Below, one piece after another: positions 1-11,298 of a stretch of DNA of 64,000 bases. Source of the DNA: Guillardia theta CCMP2712 (Eukaryota > Cryptophyceae > Pyrenomonadales > Geminigeraceae); NCBI RefSeq assembly GCF_000315625.1, contig NW_005434599.1:377175-441174 (forward strand). Reading direction: 5' to 3'. The stretch's first letter is position 1; every line of letters starts with the position of its first letter. The notes under the pieces were generated by a model. That model worked only from the letters and a program-made list of their open reading frames with translations. It was not told the origin of the DNA and made no database searches. The position numbers and the translations under genes are program-made.

Positions 1-132
1 ACTTGCTCAGTAACTCTGCGAATTTCCAGGTTGCTCACCATGGAAGAGCTCGTGTATCACCTTGAGATTATGCGAGAAGAGTTGAATGCGCGATAGGAGG
101 AGCCCGTTGACTTCAAGACGATTCTGATTCAT
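1..132. other. Edge fragment with weak coding signal on both strands
   Basis: On the minus strand an ATG at 132 opens a possible first exon (MNQNRLEVNGLLLSRIQLFS...), followed by a GT donor near 60 and a TTCGCAG acceptor near 20, so a gene could start here and run off the left edge. On the plus strand a frame open from base 1 ends with a helical stretch (MEELVYHLEIMREELNAR) and a stop at about 96, so it could equally be the last exon of a gene entering from the left. The window does not decide between them. Confidence 0.25.
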
Positions 133-243
133 GTTTATTCTTCCCCCCTTTATTGTTTCACGTACAATCTTTTTAGTTTCGCTCAATACATCTTCTACAA
201 CCCCCTTCTAAATTCAAATATCTCGATCAGAAATTCCGTGTCT

Positions 244-1700
244 TCACTTCTTGGCAGCCGTGTTCGCCTGCTGCTTGAATTTCTTCTCAAGTCTGTCCAT
301 ATCACGTCAGGCAGGCACAGAGCAAGTCAACATCGAGATATCCTACCGAGACTTTGCCGCTTCCTTTCCGTTCGCCACCTTAATCTTCTCTAGTACGTCT
401 TTCGGTCCCTCGTTCACCTCTGCCTTGGCCTTCCCAGCCGTCAACGAACCTTTGGCTTCCTTCCTTGCGGAGAGAGGATTCTCATGCTCAGCAGTAGAGA
501 TCTCGTTCTCAAAGAAGCTGTTCATCTCCTCCTGCACAGTCCATCAGTCAGCTTCAGTTCACGTTACACGTCAAGGGTTTGACCCTTGCAGCGTCGGACG
601 ACAGGTGGACGTTGATGCTGTCCTGCACCGCAAACTTCGACTTCCCCCTGAGTTTTGAGAAGAACTTCTTCTCTTGCATCCGAGCTGCCGCATCCGACAT
701 CTGCTTGCAGTCAACCCGTCGGCGCAGTGCAAGGACGAGGCTCCCGTACCTTGGACTTTCCGTCCTTGCCAGCCGTCACGTGCTGGATGAGATCGTCGTA
801 GAACCCATCGATGTCTGATCGAGCAGTGGAAGACGAGAACTTGTTCCTGCTCATGTCGTGCGAGGCAGAGACTTCACTGTTCTTGGAGGTCTTCGACTCC
901 ACCTTCAGATCCTTTCTGTCCTCGCCACCTGCCTTCTTAGCAGCATCGTGTTGGATCATCTTCAGCTCAGATTTTGTCTTCAAGACTGTCTCGTGAAGAA
1001 TGGCGTCTCTCGTGTTCTTCCTCCTGGCCTCCAACTCCTTCACAGCCGCATGGTTGTCCAGGTTGTCATAGAAACTGTCCATGTCCGCCTTCTCCTTGTC
1101 CACCGACCAGCCTCGATCTTTCGCAAAGGGAGTTTTCGTGCTCCTGCTTGGATGGGATACTATTCGCTGTTGCAACTCGGCTGAAACCTTGTGAGCAAGC
1201 GTCAGCCCAGCAGGTCTCGCTCTTCGTTTCCCAGCAAGCGCCGAAGCCTTTTCTTCAATCCTCTTGGCATTCTCGATAATGGTGTCGGTAATGGAGGCGT
1301 GCGGGCGCTTCTTTTCGGCATGGTTTGCGGCATGACTGTAGCTGAGCGCACTGTTAATGGATGCTACTGTTCGCTTCTCCTTCTCTAATTCCTTTTGTGC
1401 TCTCTGAAGAATATCAGCACCGCTGCTGATTGTCAAATTCCAACCATGCAAGCAACGGAGTGCTTCACCTTTGCAAAAGTTCGACGTTCTCGTTGGAAAC
1501 AAGCTTCCCCGGGTCATTCTTCAGATTGTGAGAACGAGCTCTCCCCCTGATCTCCTGTAGTTGGGCAGCAACACGTCAAATGCAGGTGAGGCGGCAGGGT
1601 GACTTACGGATGGAAGGACAACAAGGAGGGAGCAGACAAGCAACGAGATCCCTCCAACGACCCATCTCCACCTCCTTGTTCTTCTTGTCACTTCCTCCAT
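244..1700 (-). CDS. Hypothetical protein with N-terminal signal/anchor and repeated FYD motifs
   Basis: I do not recognise a family. Splicing about six exons gives a continuous frame. Exon 1 (1700-1608) encodes an arginine-rich start and a hydrophobic segment (WVVGGISLLVCSLLVVLPS) and ends at a strong GTAAGT donor. The middle exons are lysine/glutamate-rich helices. The last exon ends in ...KKFKQQANTAAKK and a stop at 244. A short motif recurs three times: MDSFYDNLDNH, IDGFYDDLIQH and MNSFFENEIST. The hydrophobic N-terminus suggests entry into the secretory pathway, or in an alga with a complex plastid the first part of a targeting signal; this is inference. I chose the ATG at 1700 because it sits directly before the hydrophobic segment; upstream in-frame ATGs exist and would overlap the divergent plus-strand exon at 1713. 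Confidence 0.6.
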
Positions 1701-1712
1701 CCCGCTCTCTCC

Positions 1713-1820
1713 ATGGCAGCAGCGCTGCTGCAGCTGCTCTTCTTCCTCCCCGTTGTAGCGGCGCATTCTGTCTACCATTCCATGCCCAGGTCCCTTCACA
1801 CCTCTCAGACCACCCTGGAC
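1713..1820 (+). CDS. Candidate signal-peptide exon
   Basis: The ATG at 1713 opens a frame with a clear signal-peptide shape (MAAALLQLLFFLPVVAAHS) and a strong GTAAGT donor at about 1821. Joining it to the acceptor before GTTTGAGTTCAG near 2262 keeps the frame into the gene that follows, with an intron of about 440 bases. That would give the downstream protein two hydrophobic segments, so this could be an alternative first exon or a separate short gene. Its ATG lies 12 bases from the ATG of the minus-strand gene. Confidence 0.35.
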
Positions 1821-2284
1821 AGTAAGTACCCTACCTCATATTTAGTATTTAAAATTCGTGTTGACAGTACCGGTACACGTATGACCGTACCCATCCATTT
1901 AATTTCAATCTATTTCCGGCAGGGTGGCGCCAATGGTGAAACCAAATTGAGGACGGCGAAGGGGGATAGCATGAAGCATCAGAGCATGCGAGCAGAATGC
2001 TGGAGAAAATTCACTGGAATGTAAAAGGAGGAAGGAAGGCAGGAGGAAGGAAGGCAGGAGGCAGGAGGAAGAGGAGGAAGAGGAGGAAGGAGGGAAACAA
2101 GGGGGCAGTGAAGGCGCAATGGGTGGCGATTTGTTTTGAACAGATTGGTAGCATAGATTTTGAATGAGCATCTGCCTGACTTTGAGTTTGATTTCGTTTT
2201 TGATAGAGATCTGTTTGACTCTTCTACAGGAACTCTTGAACAAGAACTCAGTTGACTCCATCAGGTTTGAGTTCAGTCCCAACG
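1821..2284 (+). repeat. Spacer/intron with GGAAGGCAGGA purine repeat
   Basis: No coding signal is convincing here. Bases 2026-2100 are a purine-rich run of AGGAAGGCAGG and GGAAGAGG units. The rest is AT-richer and contains plausible polypyrimidine/AG acceptors near 1921, 2230 and 2261. Confidence 0.4.
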
Positions 2285-3404
2285 ATGCGCAGAGCATTGG
2301 AAGGCCTGGCATGCTTTCTTATCGCTCTTGCCATGCTCTTGGGGACTACTGTGTACAGGGTGCGTCAAAAGTCTCAGGCTGTGCTGCTTCAGTCCAGCCA
2401 GAAGAGCTCATGGGCGGTGGACCCGAAGCATAAGGCGAGAACTAGACTGGCCTTGAAGAAGCTGGAGAGGAACCTCGAGGGAGAGTTGTCGAGTGTGAAA
2501 ACGATCTTGAGCCGGTTAGACTCAAGCCGAGGACAAACGTCCAACACCATGTCGCTCAGCGAGAAGAAAGCTTCAAAGCACGCCCCTCAGGAAACGAGCA
2601 AGGGCAAGACCGAAGAGCAGGACATCATGGTCCCGGATGCTGCATGGAGGAAACGGACGATGCAACAGGGAGCTCTGCGTGGAGACACTGTCAAGAAGCA
2701 GCTCAAGAGAGTGCTGGAGAAAGATTTGCTAGACAAGATCGAGAAGAACACGTAACACCGCCTGATTTCAGGATGTTTCGTTGTTACTGATGGTCTCTAC
2801 AACAGCTCCTGGAAAAGCATGCAAGAGATCGAAAACGCGATCAAGTTTGCAGACTATCTCAAGGCGCACCCGTAAGGCCCCAAGCTCCTCGTGGAGTCTC
2901 GCTGATATTCGTTTGGGCAGGTTGTCTTCCCCTCCCCGTGTGAAACGAAGCACGCTCGACACAGCCACAGCAGCAGAGCCAACGGGAGGAGAGGGAGGGA
3001 GTTCGGGTTCTGACTCGGTGATCAAAGTGCACTTCAAGCGGGAGGAGCACTCGATCTCAGAGGCAGACTACAAGCAGCTGGAAGAAGATCTTATCCGGCT
3101 GTACATCGACCTCAATAAGGACAAGAGTGCGGGGGCAGCGAACGAGGGAGTGCAGGTAGGCTCAGCAGCGAAAGCAGGGGGTGCGGGTATCAAGCAGCTT
3201 TCACAGCAGTTTGTTGGAGGAGCCCAGGGAACTCAGTATGTCGTGCAGCCAGGGGATCGTGCGATCGCCTTGTCGGACGAGTACGGCAGGAAATGGGCTG
3301 CAGATGAAATTCTGCGGGAGCATGGGAACTTTGTTCACCTGCCGAGGAAAGACGAGCTACCTCTAGCAGTTAAGCCATACTGGTACAGCAGTTTGCGAAA
3401 GTAG
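2285..3404 (+). CDS. Hypothetical protein with N-terminal membrane anchor, charged helices and conserved-looking C-terminus
   Basis: Three exons: 2285 to about 2753, about 2808-2873, and about 2922-3404. The 54-base intron (GTAACACC...CAACAG) and the next intron (GTAAGGCC...TTGGGCAG) restore one frame: ...DKIEKNT / SWKSMQEIENAIKFADYLKAHP / LSSPPRVKRS.... The N-terminus is a typical uncleaved anchor (ALEGLACFLIALAMLLGTTVYR). The middle is a lysine/serine-rich helical region, and the C-terminus is an acidic helix followed by an ordered segment ending in YWYSSLRK. No known domain is recognised. The start at 2285 is the ATG directly before the anchor; an upstream signal exon at 1713 may be spliced in. 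It is divergent from the gene at 244-1700, which has a similar plan of anchor plus charged helices. Confidence 0.6.
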
Positions 3405-3470
3405 ATATTCTTTAGCTTGAGGTCGATGCGAGTATTTTTGATTTTTCTCCAATGTTTCAACACTTTTCTT

Positions 3471-5751
3471 CTATTTCCTTCTGATTGATTTCGCCGGCTC
3501 CCGACGTTTCCTCCTCTTCACCAGCTCGCGTGAAATCGCTGCTTTCCTTCGCAGTTTCTTCCTTCGCTCCGTCCGCCTGTTTCCCTTGTGCTGCTTCTTG
3601 ACAGGCTGCAACCCGCTCCTTCGTTCGCCTGCTTGTGCATCGTCTGCGTTCCTTTGAAGGACTTCATCACGAAACGCGTCATGCACCGAAGGATGGGTTC
3701 CCTCCCGAGTGATCTCTCTGACTGCCATGGTTGCGAAGGAGTTTGGGGGGAGCGAGAAGCTGAGGATAAGCCCCTTGAAGGGCAGCTGCTGCTCTTGTGC
3801 TCTCTTCGACTTGCTCTTACCTTGTCCTGACCCTCCCTGCGTCGAATTGAGATGCGAGTCCAGCATCTCGTCGTACAGAACATCAGCTGGCGATCGATAC
3901 GTCACGACCTTCATGCTCAGATTCGAGCAGTTCATGATGAGGAAACGCATCGGGCATACAGAGTCGTCCAGCGGGAAAGGAGCTTTGGATGCTTCGAGGT
4001 CTACCTCCTCAAATGAAAGCCCGTCAGCCTGCAGCGAAGCACGCGCCGACGACCCGACGGCATTCTTAGGGAACAGAAGTTTCTTGTTGCGCGCGAAGAC
4101 AGGGAGAACGACCTGTGCGATGGAGTATCGCCCAGCTGCGACATCCTCTTCCTTCACAACGTCGACGAAAGTCTTGTCGTAGCGTTTCACCTGCAGGCAG
4201 TGAGATCTCAAGCAAGCGGCACGGGTATTCACCGCCACGAGGTCACCAACAACCGCCTTCCTCCTGTCATACTCCATGAGCCGTTTGGTCGCCATTCGAT
4301 TCCAAACGAGCGAAGTGTACGCCTGCCTCCACAGGTCTGCGCGCGCCAGCTTTGAGAACGCCTGCCTCAGCGACTCGTTGACGTTCCTCGAGGTCGCAAA
4401 CGCCTCCTGTCAGGGGGCTCAGCAGAGCCTCGAAGGAGCCGACGAGCGATACCAAAATGCAACGTTCGTCTTCACAGGTGAAGGGAAGGACATCCTCCAG
4501 CAGACGTCAGCTTCCTCCCCTCCTCCTTTCCTCCTCCTCATACCAATGCTGCACTCGCGTTTCCCTGCTCAACGAAGATCTGACGTGCCTTGGCTTCCCC
4601 AGCTGAATGGCAGCGCCGTATGTATTTGGTGCTCATCACCTCCTCTCCAGCTTCTCTCCACCTCTTCCCCAGCAGCAGCCTGCCAACTTCGGTGCTGGGG
4701 ACTGGGCCGGTCCCGAACCTGAGGGTCGTCAACAGACGTGCACGTGCTTCCCGGCAGTATCACCTCTGATGTCCGAAGTAGTTGACAAACCCGAAGCGCC
4801 GAAGCCTCTTTACGGCATCGAAGACTCGAGAGTTGCTGACCGTGATGTTCCTCAGGAGGATGGTGAACCGGTTCCCGCTGCACCTTCTAAGTCAGTAGGT
4901 CGACGCACCCGGAGGCTCCGCACAGCACCTGTGCTCTCCGTATCGCAGCATCCGATCGACCAGCTCGACTGCAGTCGATAAGCAACAACAAGCGCAGCAG
5001 AAAGAAACCACCATCAGCTATCTTGATGCCCTCGAGCTGCTTGTTCAGCCCCATCAGGGCTGTCAAGTCGGACGAGGCCTGCTGGCTGTTGATTGTCACC
5101 TGCACTTCCATCAGGACTGGCGACTCCCTCAGGGCAGACCTTCTGGCACGTCAGCGCCCCCTTGTCCTTGAGGCCGCAGCAACCCGACGTTGCTTTCGAC
5201 AAGCGAATGTTGAGCTTCCGCGCGATCATGGAGACCGCGCTCATTGTGTCCCAGCCAGTCTTCACCAGAGAGAACTGAACGATCTTCCTCCTCCCCCCCT
5301 GGCTCTGCCCTGAGACGTTGACACTTTCAAAGTCCCTGGGCCATACGATTGATCCCCAGGCGTCTAACTCACTGACCCAGAAGTCAGACCACATGCCTTT
5401 AAGCAGGCCGCCTGTCCCAGCATGGCCCGCGGCAGTCCAAGTCTTGTTGCTGGGCACCTTGAGCTCAGATGGGCAGGAGAACACAACTATCCCGACGTCT
5501 TCATCGTCAAACTTTCCATCCTGTGCCTGCTCTGACGAGCTGACCCGCTGCCCCGGCGAGCTGCTCGAGGGAGGAGAACTTTTCAACCTCTTGCATGCTG
5601 ACACAAGTAAGCTCTTGACATGATCGACCTCCATCACGCTCTGCTTGCGAACTTCAGATTTCCGTAAACGAGCGGTCGAGGAGGAACGTCCGGAGGAGAG
5701 CAACGATATCAAACATGCAACGAGTGCGCATCGAGCATATTGAGAAGACAT
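3471..5751 (-). CDS. tRNA/RNA pseudouridine synthase, TruD/PUS7 family
   Basis: Isomerises uridine to pseudouridine in RNA. Exon 1 (5751 to about 5155) carries the TruD motif with the catalytic aspartate (GLKDKGALTCQKV), preceded by a segment like the family's SDFWVSELDAWGSIV. Later exons give GNRFTILLRNITVSN, then FGFVNYFGHQRFG spanning an intron at about 4768-4729, ARQIFVEQGNASAAL, and WRQAYTSLVWNRMATKRLM. The last exon gives VVGDLVAVN...SIAQVVLPVF and SFSLPPNSFATMAVREI. About seven introns, most about 50 bases, join these in frame. The C-terminus is a basic tail (about 60 residues of K/R). The N-terminus (SSQYARCALVACLISLLSSG) looks like a signal peptide, which is unusual for a nuclear or cytosolic PUS7 and suggests organellar or endomembrane targeting (inference). 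Confidence 0.85.
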
Positions 5752-5912
5752 CACGTAGTGGCTATGATGATGCTGGTAGTTAAAACAAGCACTCCTGTCT
5801 CCATGTGAAACCCGACAACTTCTTCATTCCCAAACCTTGTAAGTTACGACAACAAACACATTCTAGCGACTGTTGCGTTCCACTCGAAATGTTCACACTT
5901 GAACCAAGAAAT

Positions 5913-6293
5913 TTATTTTGTGGGGCTGCCACCCCAGAAAATACGATCTCTTTCTTTCTTGATTTCTTGCTGTCTTGCTTTCAGGCAGTCCTGAGCAGCA
6001 CACACAACTTTCAGTCGCACGGGTAAGATAGGGTTGGCACATGCGGCCTGACCTTGTACGCCTGTATCTCTTTCGAGCAATCTTTCTTCTCGGGGTAGGA
6101 GCTGGTCTGGCACTTCAAAGAGGCTTCCTGCAGGAACTTCACGGGGGGACGAAGGGTAATTAGGACTCACCCTCAGCGACTCTAGGTCACAGACCAATGT
6201 CCATGGTTTCACTGGTTTCGCCTGTTCCTTCTCAATCTTCTCCTGTGTCAGCCTCTTTCCTCCCTTCGACGACGGTGGAATGTCGGTCGACAT
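5913..6293 (-). CDS. CHCHD7/Cox23-like twin CX9C mitochondrial protein
   Basis: Small intermembrane-space protein fold, probably imported by the Mia40 pathway and linked to respiratory-chain assembly (family knowledge). Three exons: from 6293 to GTGAGTCC near 6170, a middle exon near 6130-6055, and about 5970-5913. The spliced product contains four cysteines: CDLESLR-EASLKC, then x10, C, then x9, C (CQTSSYPEKKDC, CSKEIQAYK-DC). CHCHD7 has the order CX9C-X10-CX9C; here the first spacing is eleven residues rather than nine, which could reflect a misplaced intron boundary. The protein is about 75 residues, in the family size range. The start at 6293 is the first ATG. Confidence 0.6.
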   Translation of the reverse strand: MSTDIPPSSKGGKRLTQEKIEKEQAKPVKPWTLVCDLESLRVSPNYPSSPREVPAGSLFEVPDQLLPREERLLERDTGVQGQAACANPILPVRLKVVCAAQDCLKARQQEIKKERDRIFWGGSPTK

Positions 6294-7069
6294 CACCTAC
6301 TTAACGTCTTAATTGCCGTGCGACTCAGTAAGAGCTTTCCTCTGCCCTCCTTTGCCTATCTCCTCTTCTCCTCTCCTATCCTCTCCTCCTCCTCCCTCTC
6401 CTCCTCTCCTCCCTCCCTTCCCCAAACCCTCCACCTCTCCATCTCTCCCCTTCTCTTCCCCCTCATCAATCCTCTTCCTAACTTCGCTCTTCCCTCGGCC
6501 CCCCCGTTCCCCTCCCCTTCCTCTACTCCTCTCCATTCCTCAGCATCTGGCAAGTCTTTGACATCGGTGGGTCCAAACTGGGGTGGGGTATGAAAGTACC
6601 GGTAGTCTTCAATTATACATTAAGGTAAAGGTGGGGGGTGATAGTTGTTATGACCCCTCAATGAACACGTAGACGAAAAATCAGCGATCAGTCCCTTGGT
6701 TCTTACTCCGCATCGTTCTCATCCCCTCCCCCTCCCCGCCCCTCCCACTACCATCTGCCTAGCACTACCTCTCTCCCTCCACCTCCCTTCCTCTCCCTCT
6801 CTCCCTCCACCTTCCTTCCTCTCCCTCTCTCCCTCCACATTCCATCCTCTCCCTCTCTCCCTCCACCTTCCTTCCTCTCCCTCTCTCCCTCTACCTTCCA
6901 TCCTCTCCCTCTCTTCCTCCACCTTCCTTCTTCTCTCTTCCCTCTCTCCCTTCTTCTGCCCCTCTCCTCTTCCCTCTTCGCATCCCCCGATTTACTTCTT
7001 CTCTCCTCCCTCTTCTGCACTCTCGTCTTCTTCGTCCCCTGTTCCTGTTCCACGACGACTTGTAACATC
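6294..7069. repeat. Divergent spacer: pyrimidine tract and 28-bp minisatellite
   Basis: Bases 6340-6545 are almost pure CT (CCTCTCCTCC). Bases 6773-6940 are about five to six imperfect copies of a 28-base unit (CTCTCCCTCTCTCCCTCCAC + CTTCCTTC). Between them, 6580-6650, is a short stretch with TGGGGTGGGGTA and AGTACCGGTAG, resembling the TACCCC-type words seen upstream of other genes. Long open frames here are low-complexity artefacts. The spacer separates the divergent CHCHD7-like gene and the gene at 7070. Confidence 0.7.
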
Positions 7070-10000
7070 ATGGACGAGCAAGAAATCAAGCATATGATAC
7101 ACGAGAGGTTCGAGCAACAGATTCTCGATGAGCTGAGACGAGCTGAGGGCACGAAGAGCAGAGGTTCGAGGGGGGAGGAGGTAGTCTCAGCTGTCGTCAA
7201 TAGCATCGCACATGACGGGAGGTTCCAGTCTTTCCTGCTAGACTTGACAGAATCGCATGGGAAAAAGAGAGGAGCTTCCCCAGGAGCTGCCGCGGGGACT
7301 TTAGTCTGGACGTTTGACTCGGACGATGGAAGCATGGGGAAGGAGGGCCTGGAGGGAGACGATGGATTAAGCTACAGCGGAAGCAGGTCGACGGTGGAGG
7401 AGATCAACGTAGAGGAGAGGAGCAGGATGATGGAAGACTTCGGGGTTGACTCCGAGCTCGCTAGCATCTGTACGCAGCTTGCTCCTACGTCGACTGAAGG
7501 TGATGGTTCATGATGGATAGGCATAGCTGACGTCTTGCTGTGCTGGTAGGGACGCAGCGAGAAAGTCTCGAGGCTCTGATGAACATGCCGCCCGAGGAAG
7601 TGCTAGCAGATGCTAACATCAAGTCGCTCTTCCAGCTGCTCTCGGGTGTTTTCCTCAACAGGAACCTGAGCAGGGAGACCAACAGAGTCTTCTGCAGTCT
7701 CTTTGCTGCCTCTGTTGGTGGGTTTCACAGCGCCGATTTGATTTGTGCGTGGATGCGAGGAATGTTGGGGCACATGTCATCCGTTAATGTCTGCGTGTGT
7801 CAGGCGCAGGAGAAACACCTGATGGATCAGATCGAGAGTTTTTCCTTGCTGTCAAGCTTCTTCGATGGCATTGCTTCTGCTTGGAACACTCTCTCTGAAG
7901 AGCAGATGAACGAAATCTTTGAGTGTCTTTGCAGTTTGTACAACTTGCAAATGAATACCTGTGAGAAATGTTTGCAAGGTGTTCACTCTCCCAGCAATCA
8001 GTGCTTTCCTTCCATGTTCCTCTTTGTGCTGGCTGACTCCTCGTTGAGTTGGATGGAAGTTTTGTTCTCAAGGTCCAGTGCTCGACACGCATTTCTTGTA
8101 CAAGCTTTGAAAGCATCAGTTCTATCCAAGGTCGCGGACTTCCTTTCCTCAGCTGGGGAGCTGGTCGAGTTGGAAGAGGAGCAAGAGAAGGAGGGTATCT
8201 TGTCTAGTTACGATCTCTTCGTCTTCACAACCTACCACAACGTCAACATGTTAGCTCTGCTCACAAGGTATCAGGAGACATGCTGCATGTTCAACAACGA
8301 AGAGGCCCGGGCTGATTGGATTCAACTTCACGACTCAAACGCCGAGCTGCCACGAGTTGAAAACCTCCGACCGTTCGCCTGTGATGCGTGCAAGCTGTTC
8401 GGCTGCTTGCTTACCTCTCGCAGTCAAACTGCGAGCCTGGTCAACGTTCGTCAAGACCTGCTGAGAGGGTTGGGAGAAGTTGTCGGGTCTTCGATCCGAA
8501 GCTTCTGTGGGATGGAACGAGAGGGACGTTCTGCATCAGCCGAGTCGATTGCGACTCGATTCATCCAAGTGACCCTCAGGGTCTGCAAGATGCTCAGAGA
8601 CCTTCTGGAGTCGATCGATACCACGAGACCATCCAAGAGGACCTGTGAACAAGTCTTGTGGATCGCTGAAGTGTGTATGCGAGTTGTTGAGAATGCTGAG
8701 AAGGATTTTCCCGATCTCCTATTCTATGCTCGTCTGAATGGTGAGAGGGAGGAGGGAGATGGAGACAAGCAGCTCATAGAGTGGATGAGAGCGAAGTTGT
8801 CAAAGTCAACTTGGTATGCCGGTCTTGCCGGATCGAAATCTTTCGGAGAAATGTCGGAAGAGATGAATACGTTGTCGCAAGTGGTGGCTGAGAGGGTTTT
8901 CGAAATATCACCAACCGAGCAGAGTGAAAGATTGTTCTCTGTTCTCACTTTCTTCCTTTCCCCTGGTCGGTCAAGGTACTCAATTCATCTCCTCTCCTCT
9001 CGTGCTCGCAGTCATCATTGAAGTTTCCTTGCCAGACTTCATTTATACGCTTCCACCAAATTCAAACATTGGACAAAGGTAATGAAGCTTCTGGCGACGT
9101 GGTCTAGTACATGTATGTTCTCGACTGAATTGAGTTGTATTGTGACGCGCTATATCTACCAGTCGCAGCAAGCAAAGCTGGAATTCCAAAACAGCTGCTG
9201 CAGAGACTTTCCAGGGCAGAACCTTCGTTCGTATCGTTACTTGAGGTGCTCATCGTGTGATGAGTTTTTCAGGCAAGTTGAGAAATCTTTGCAGGGGAAT
9301 GGATGGGAGGATTTGCTTGACAGAGCTCGACTAGAATGCATCTCAGACCTTTTCACGAGAATGGAGAACAGGGCTGATTTTCTCGCTGCTGATTCTCACA
9401 CCACAGACATCAACACTTCTTGGAACCTCGTTATGGACCTGGCTTCCCCTCAACATAATGCAAATGACTGCGCCCTGCTGTGGGACAAGCTGCTTGCGGC
9501 AGTTGTAAACTACCTGGAGGACATAGATAGCAAGGGAAATGACAGCATCCGGCTCTCGTTCATGTGGGCGTTCAAAAGGTCCTTTCTTACACGCCTCGGA
9601 CCCTCTAGCTGAAGGATATTGCCTTGACAGGTTGTGCTGGCTAACCGCCAGCCCTCTAGTGCACAGAGTGTGTAAGGACAGCAAACTTTTGAAGCAGTGG
9701 ATTGAGATCAACATCGACGTCGACGGGGAATCGAAAGAAGAGCATCCCCTTTTGAGGAGGAACCCAGAGCAAGAAACACTCCTCCTGATCCTCTTGCGTT
9801 TCATCTCCCACAACATTTCTCTATGGATCGAGATCCTGACTGAAATCCCAAACTTGAGGTGTTTTTGATCGCTCCTGCGTGCAGCAGGAAATGACTTCTT
9901 GATTCACGTCAGGCTGTACGTCCTTGGGAGGTATCGGGTTGAGGCCGCAGGTGACAAGCTGGCCCCTGCTAGAGGGCATGAGCCGAAGGATTTTGTTCAT

Positions 10001-11204
10001 GAGCTTCAGCAAGCCTTCGATCCCATGTACGGGGAGGACATGACACAGGCGTCTGGGAGTCTCGTGATTGACAGAGAGGCGCTGCTTTGCGATGACATCA
10101 TCACCAGCGGAACTTTCTTCTCCATCGGCCTTGCAGGATCAATCGAGGAGGGACAGCAGGACGTCCTCCGCCTCCCAGCCACGCTGAGATGTATCATTGA
10201 GAAGGAGGGCAAAGTCATCAGCTCCAAAGCAGCTCAGATGAAACCCCCGTACGATCTAGACAGCCTGATTCATTTTCCCACTCAGGATGGTTTCATACAG
10301 GCCTGCCATGGTTTCCTTGCTAGCATTCCAGCAGCAGCAATGGGGACGAGCTCCTTGAGCAGCAGTGGTGCGGAGGAGAGTGAGGAATGGGCGTTGAAGC
10401 ACGGGGAGATGACTTCGTCGCTGTTTTGGACGTTGGCGCTCAAGGCTTGCTCCGATAGCCTCTGTCATGTTGAGAAGGCGCAAGAAGACTTCCAAGGAGA
10501 GCTGAGATATCTCTTGACAGGACAGGTGGGGCGGGGGCAGACGTGTGCGATCTTCACTTCCTTGCTGTACGTCCTCAACGAGTGCTGCATAGACGACGCG
10601 ATGAAGAGCATGTCATGCGCCCTGTCACGGTTGTGCCTCGGCCTGTCGCTCTCTCCTGCGGCAGGTTGCGATAGGTTGTCAAAGTTTGCTGAGGTGAGAG
10701 TCTCGTCGGTCTCTCGCGTTTGCGTGACGTGTCGTTTGCTCAGCTTGTAGCTGAAGAAGAGCTCAAGGACGTTGCAAGGGGCTATAGAGAGCTCGGCGTT
10801 TCCATAGGGATGGTGGCAAGCTGTTGGATATCACAAGCCTTTCTCAACACCTTCGAGTGGCAAGAGGTCTTCGTCTGGCTGCTCCTTCCGGTCAGAAACC
10901 TGAAAGAGTTTGGCACAGGCCGCCAAGACTTTGGCGCTGGCCCTCGTCGAGGGTGCAGAGTTGTTGTCATACACCTGTGTAGTGGCTGTGAAGGTGATGG
11001 AGGTACGTGTGTTGGTTGTGCTTCCTCTCTCTGATTGGATACTAGGCACATACAAGACGACACTATTGCGACGATGAATATGAATTCTTGGAGTTGGGGA
11101 AACAATCGCTTCCAGACTTCAGGCTGTCGCAATGGATTGCTGAAATCAGAGGTCTGGCGGAAAGATACGAGCCTTTATGCAAATCGTTCTTATACAAACA
11201 ATGA
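7070..11204 (+). CDS. Large alpha-helical protein, possibly broad-minded (TBC1D32)-like
   Basis: Multi-exon gene of roughly 1,200 codons. The ATG at 7070 opens MDEQEIKHMIHERFEQQILDE. Introns can be seen at about 7500-7549, 7718-7802, 8976-9013, 9079-9165, 10693-10745 and 10890-10928, and near 11004-11044. The body is leucine-rich helical sequence of armadillo/HEAT type. The end reads GYRELGVSIGMVASCWISQA then FLNTFEWQEVFVWLL, and finally LPDFRLSQWIAEIRGLAERYEP. This resembles the degenerate TBC domain of TBC1D32/BROMI, a ciliary protein that works with CDK20/CCRK. I remember that family only roughly, so the assignment is tentative. A polypyrimidine leader precedes the start. Confidence 0.45.
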
Positions 11205-11298
11205 AAGACAATCTTGCATGAAGAGCTCCTCTTAAACCTCTCGTCTATCCAACCGCAACATCAAAAACCATTTCATTTCTTTTTACAAAACTTCCAAG

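Noticed and set aside
4276-4722. Plus-strand 148-codon frame opposite the PUS7 gene
   Set aside because: Antisense to spliced, family-matching exons; its own translation is low in order.
6696-7097. Plus-strand Ser/Pro-rich open frame before the gene at 7070
   Set aside because: Pyrimidine minisatellite read as codons; out of frame with the downstream start.
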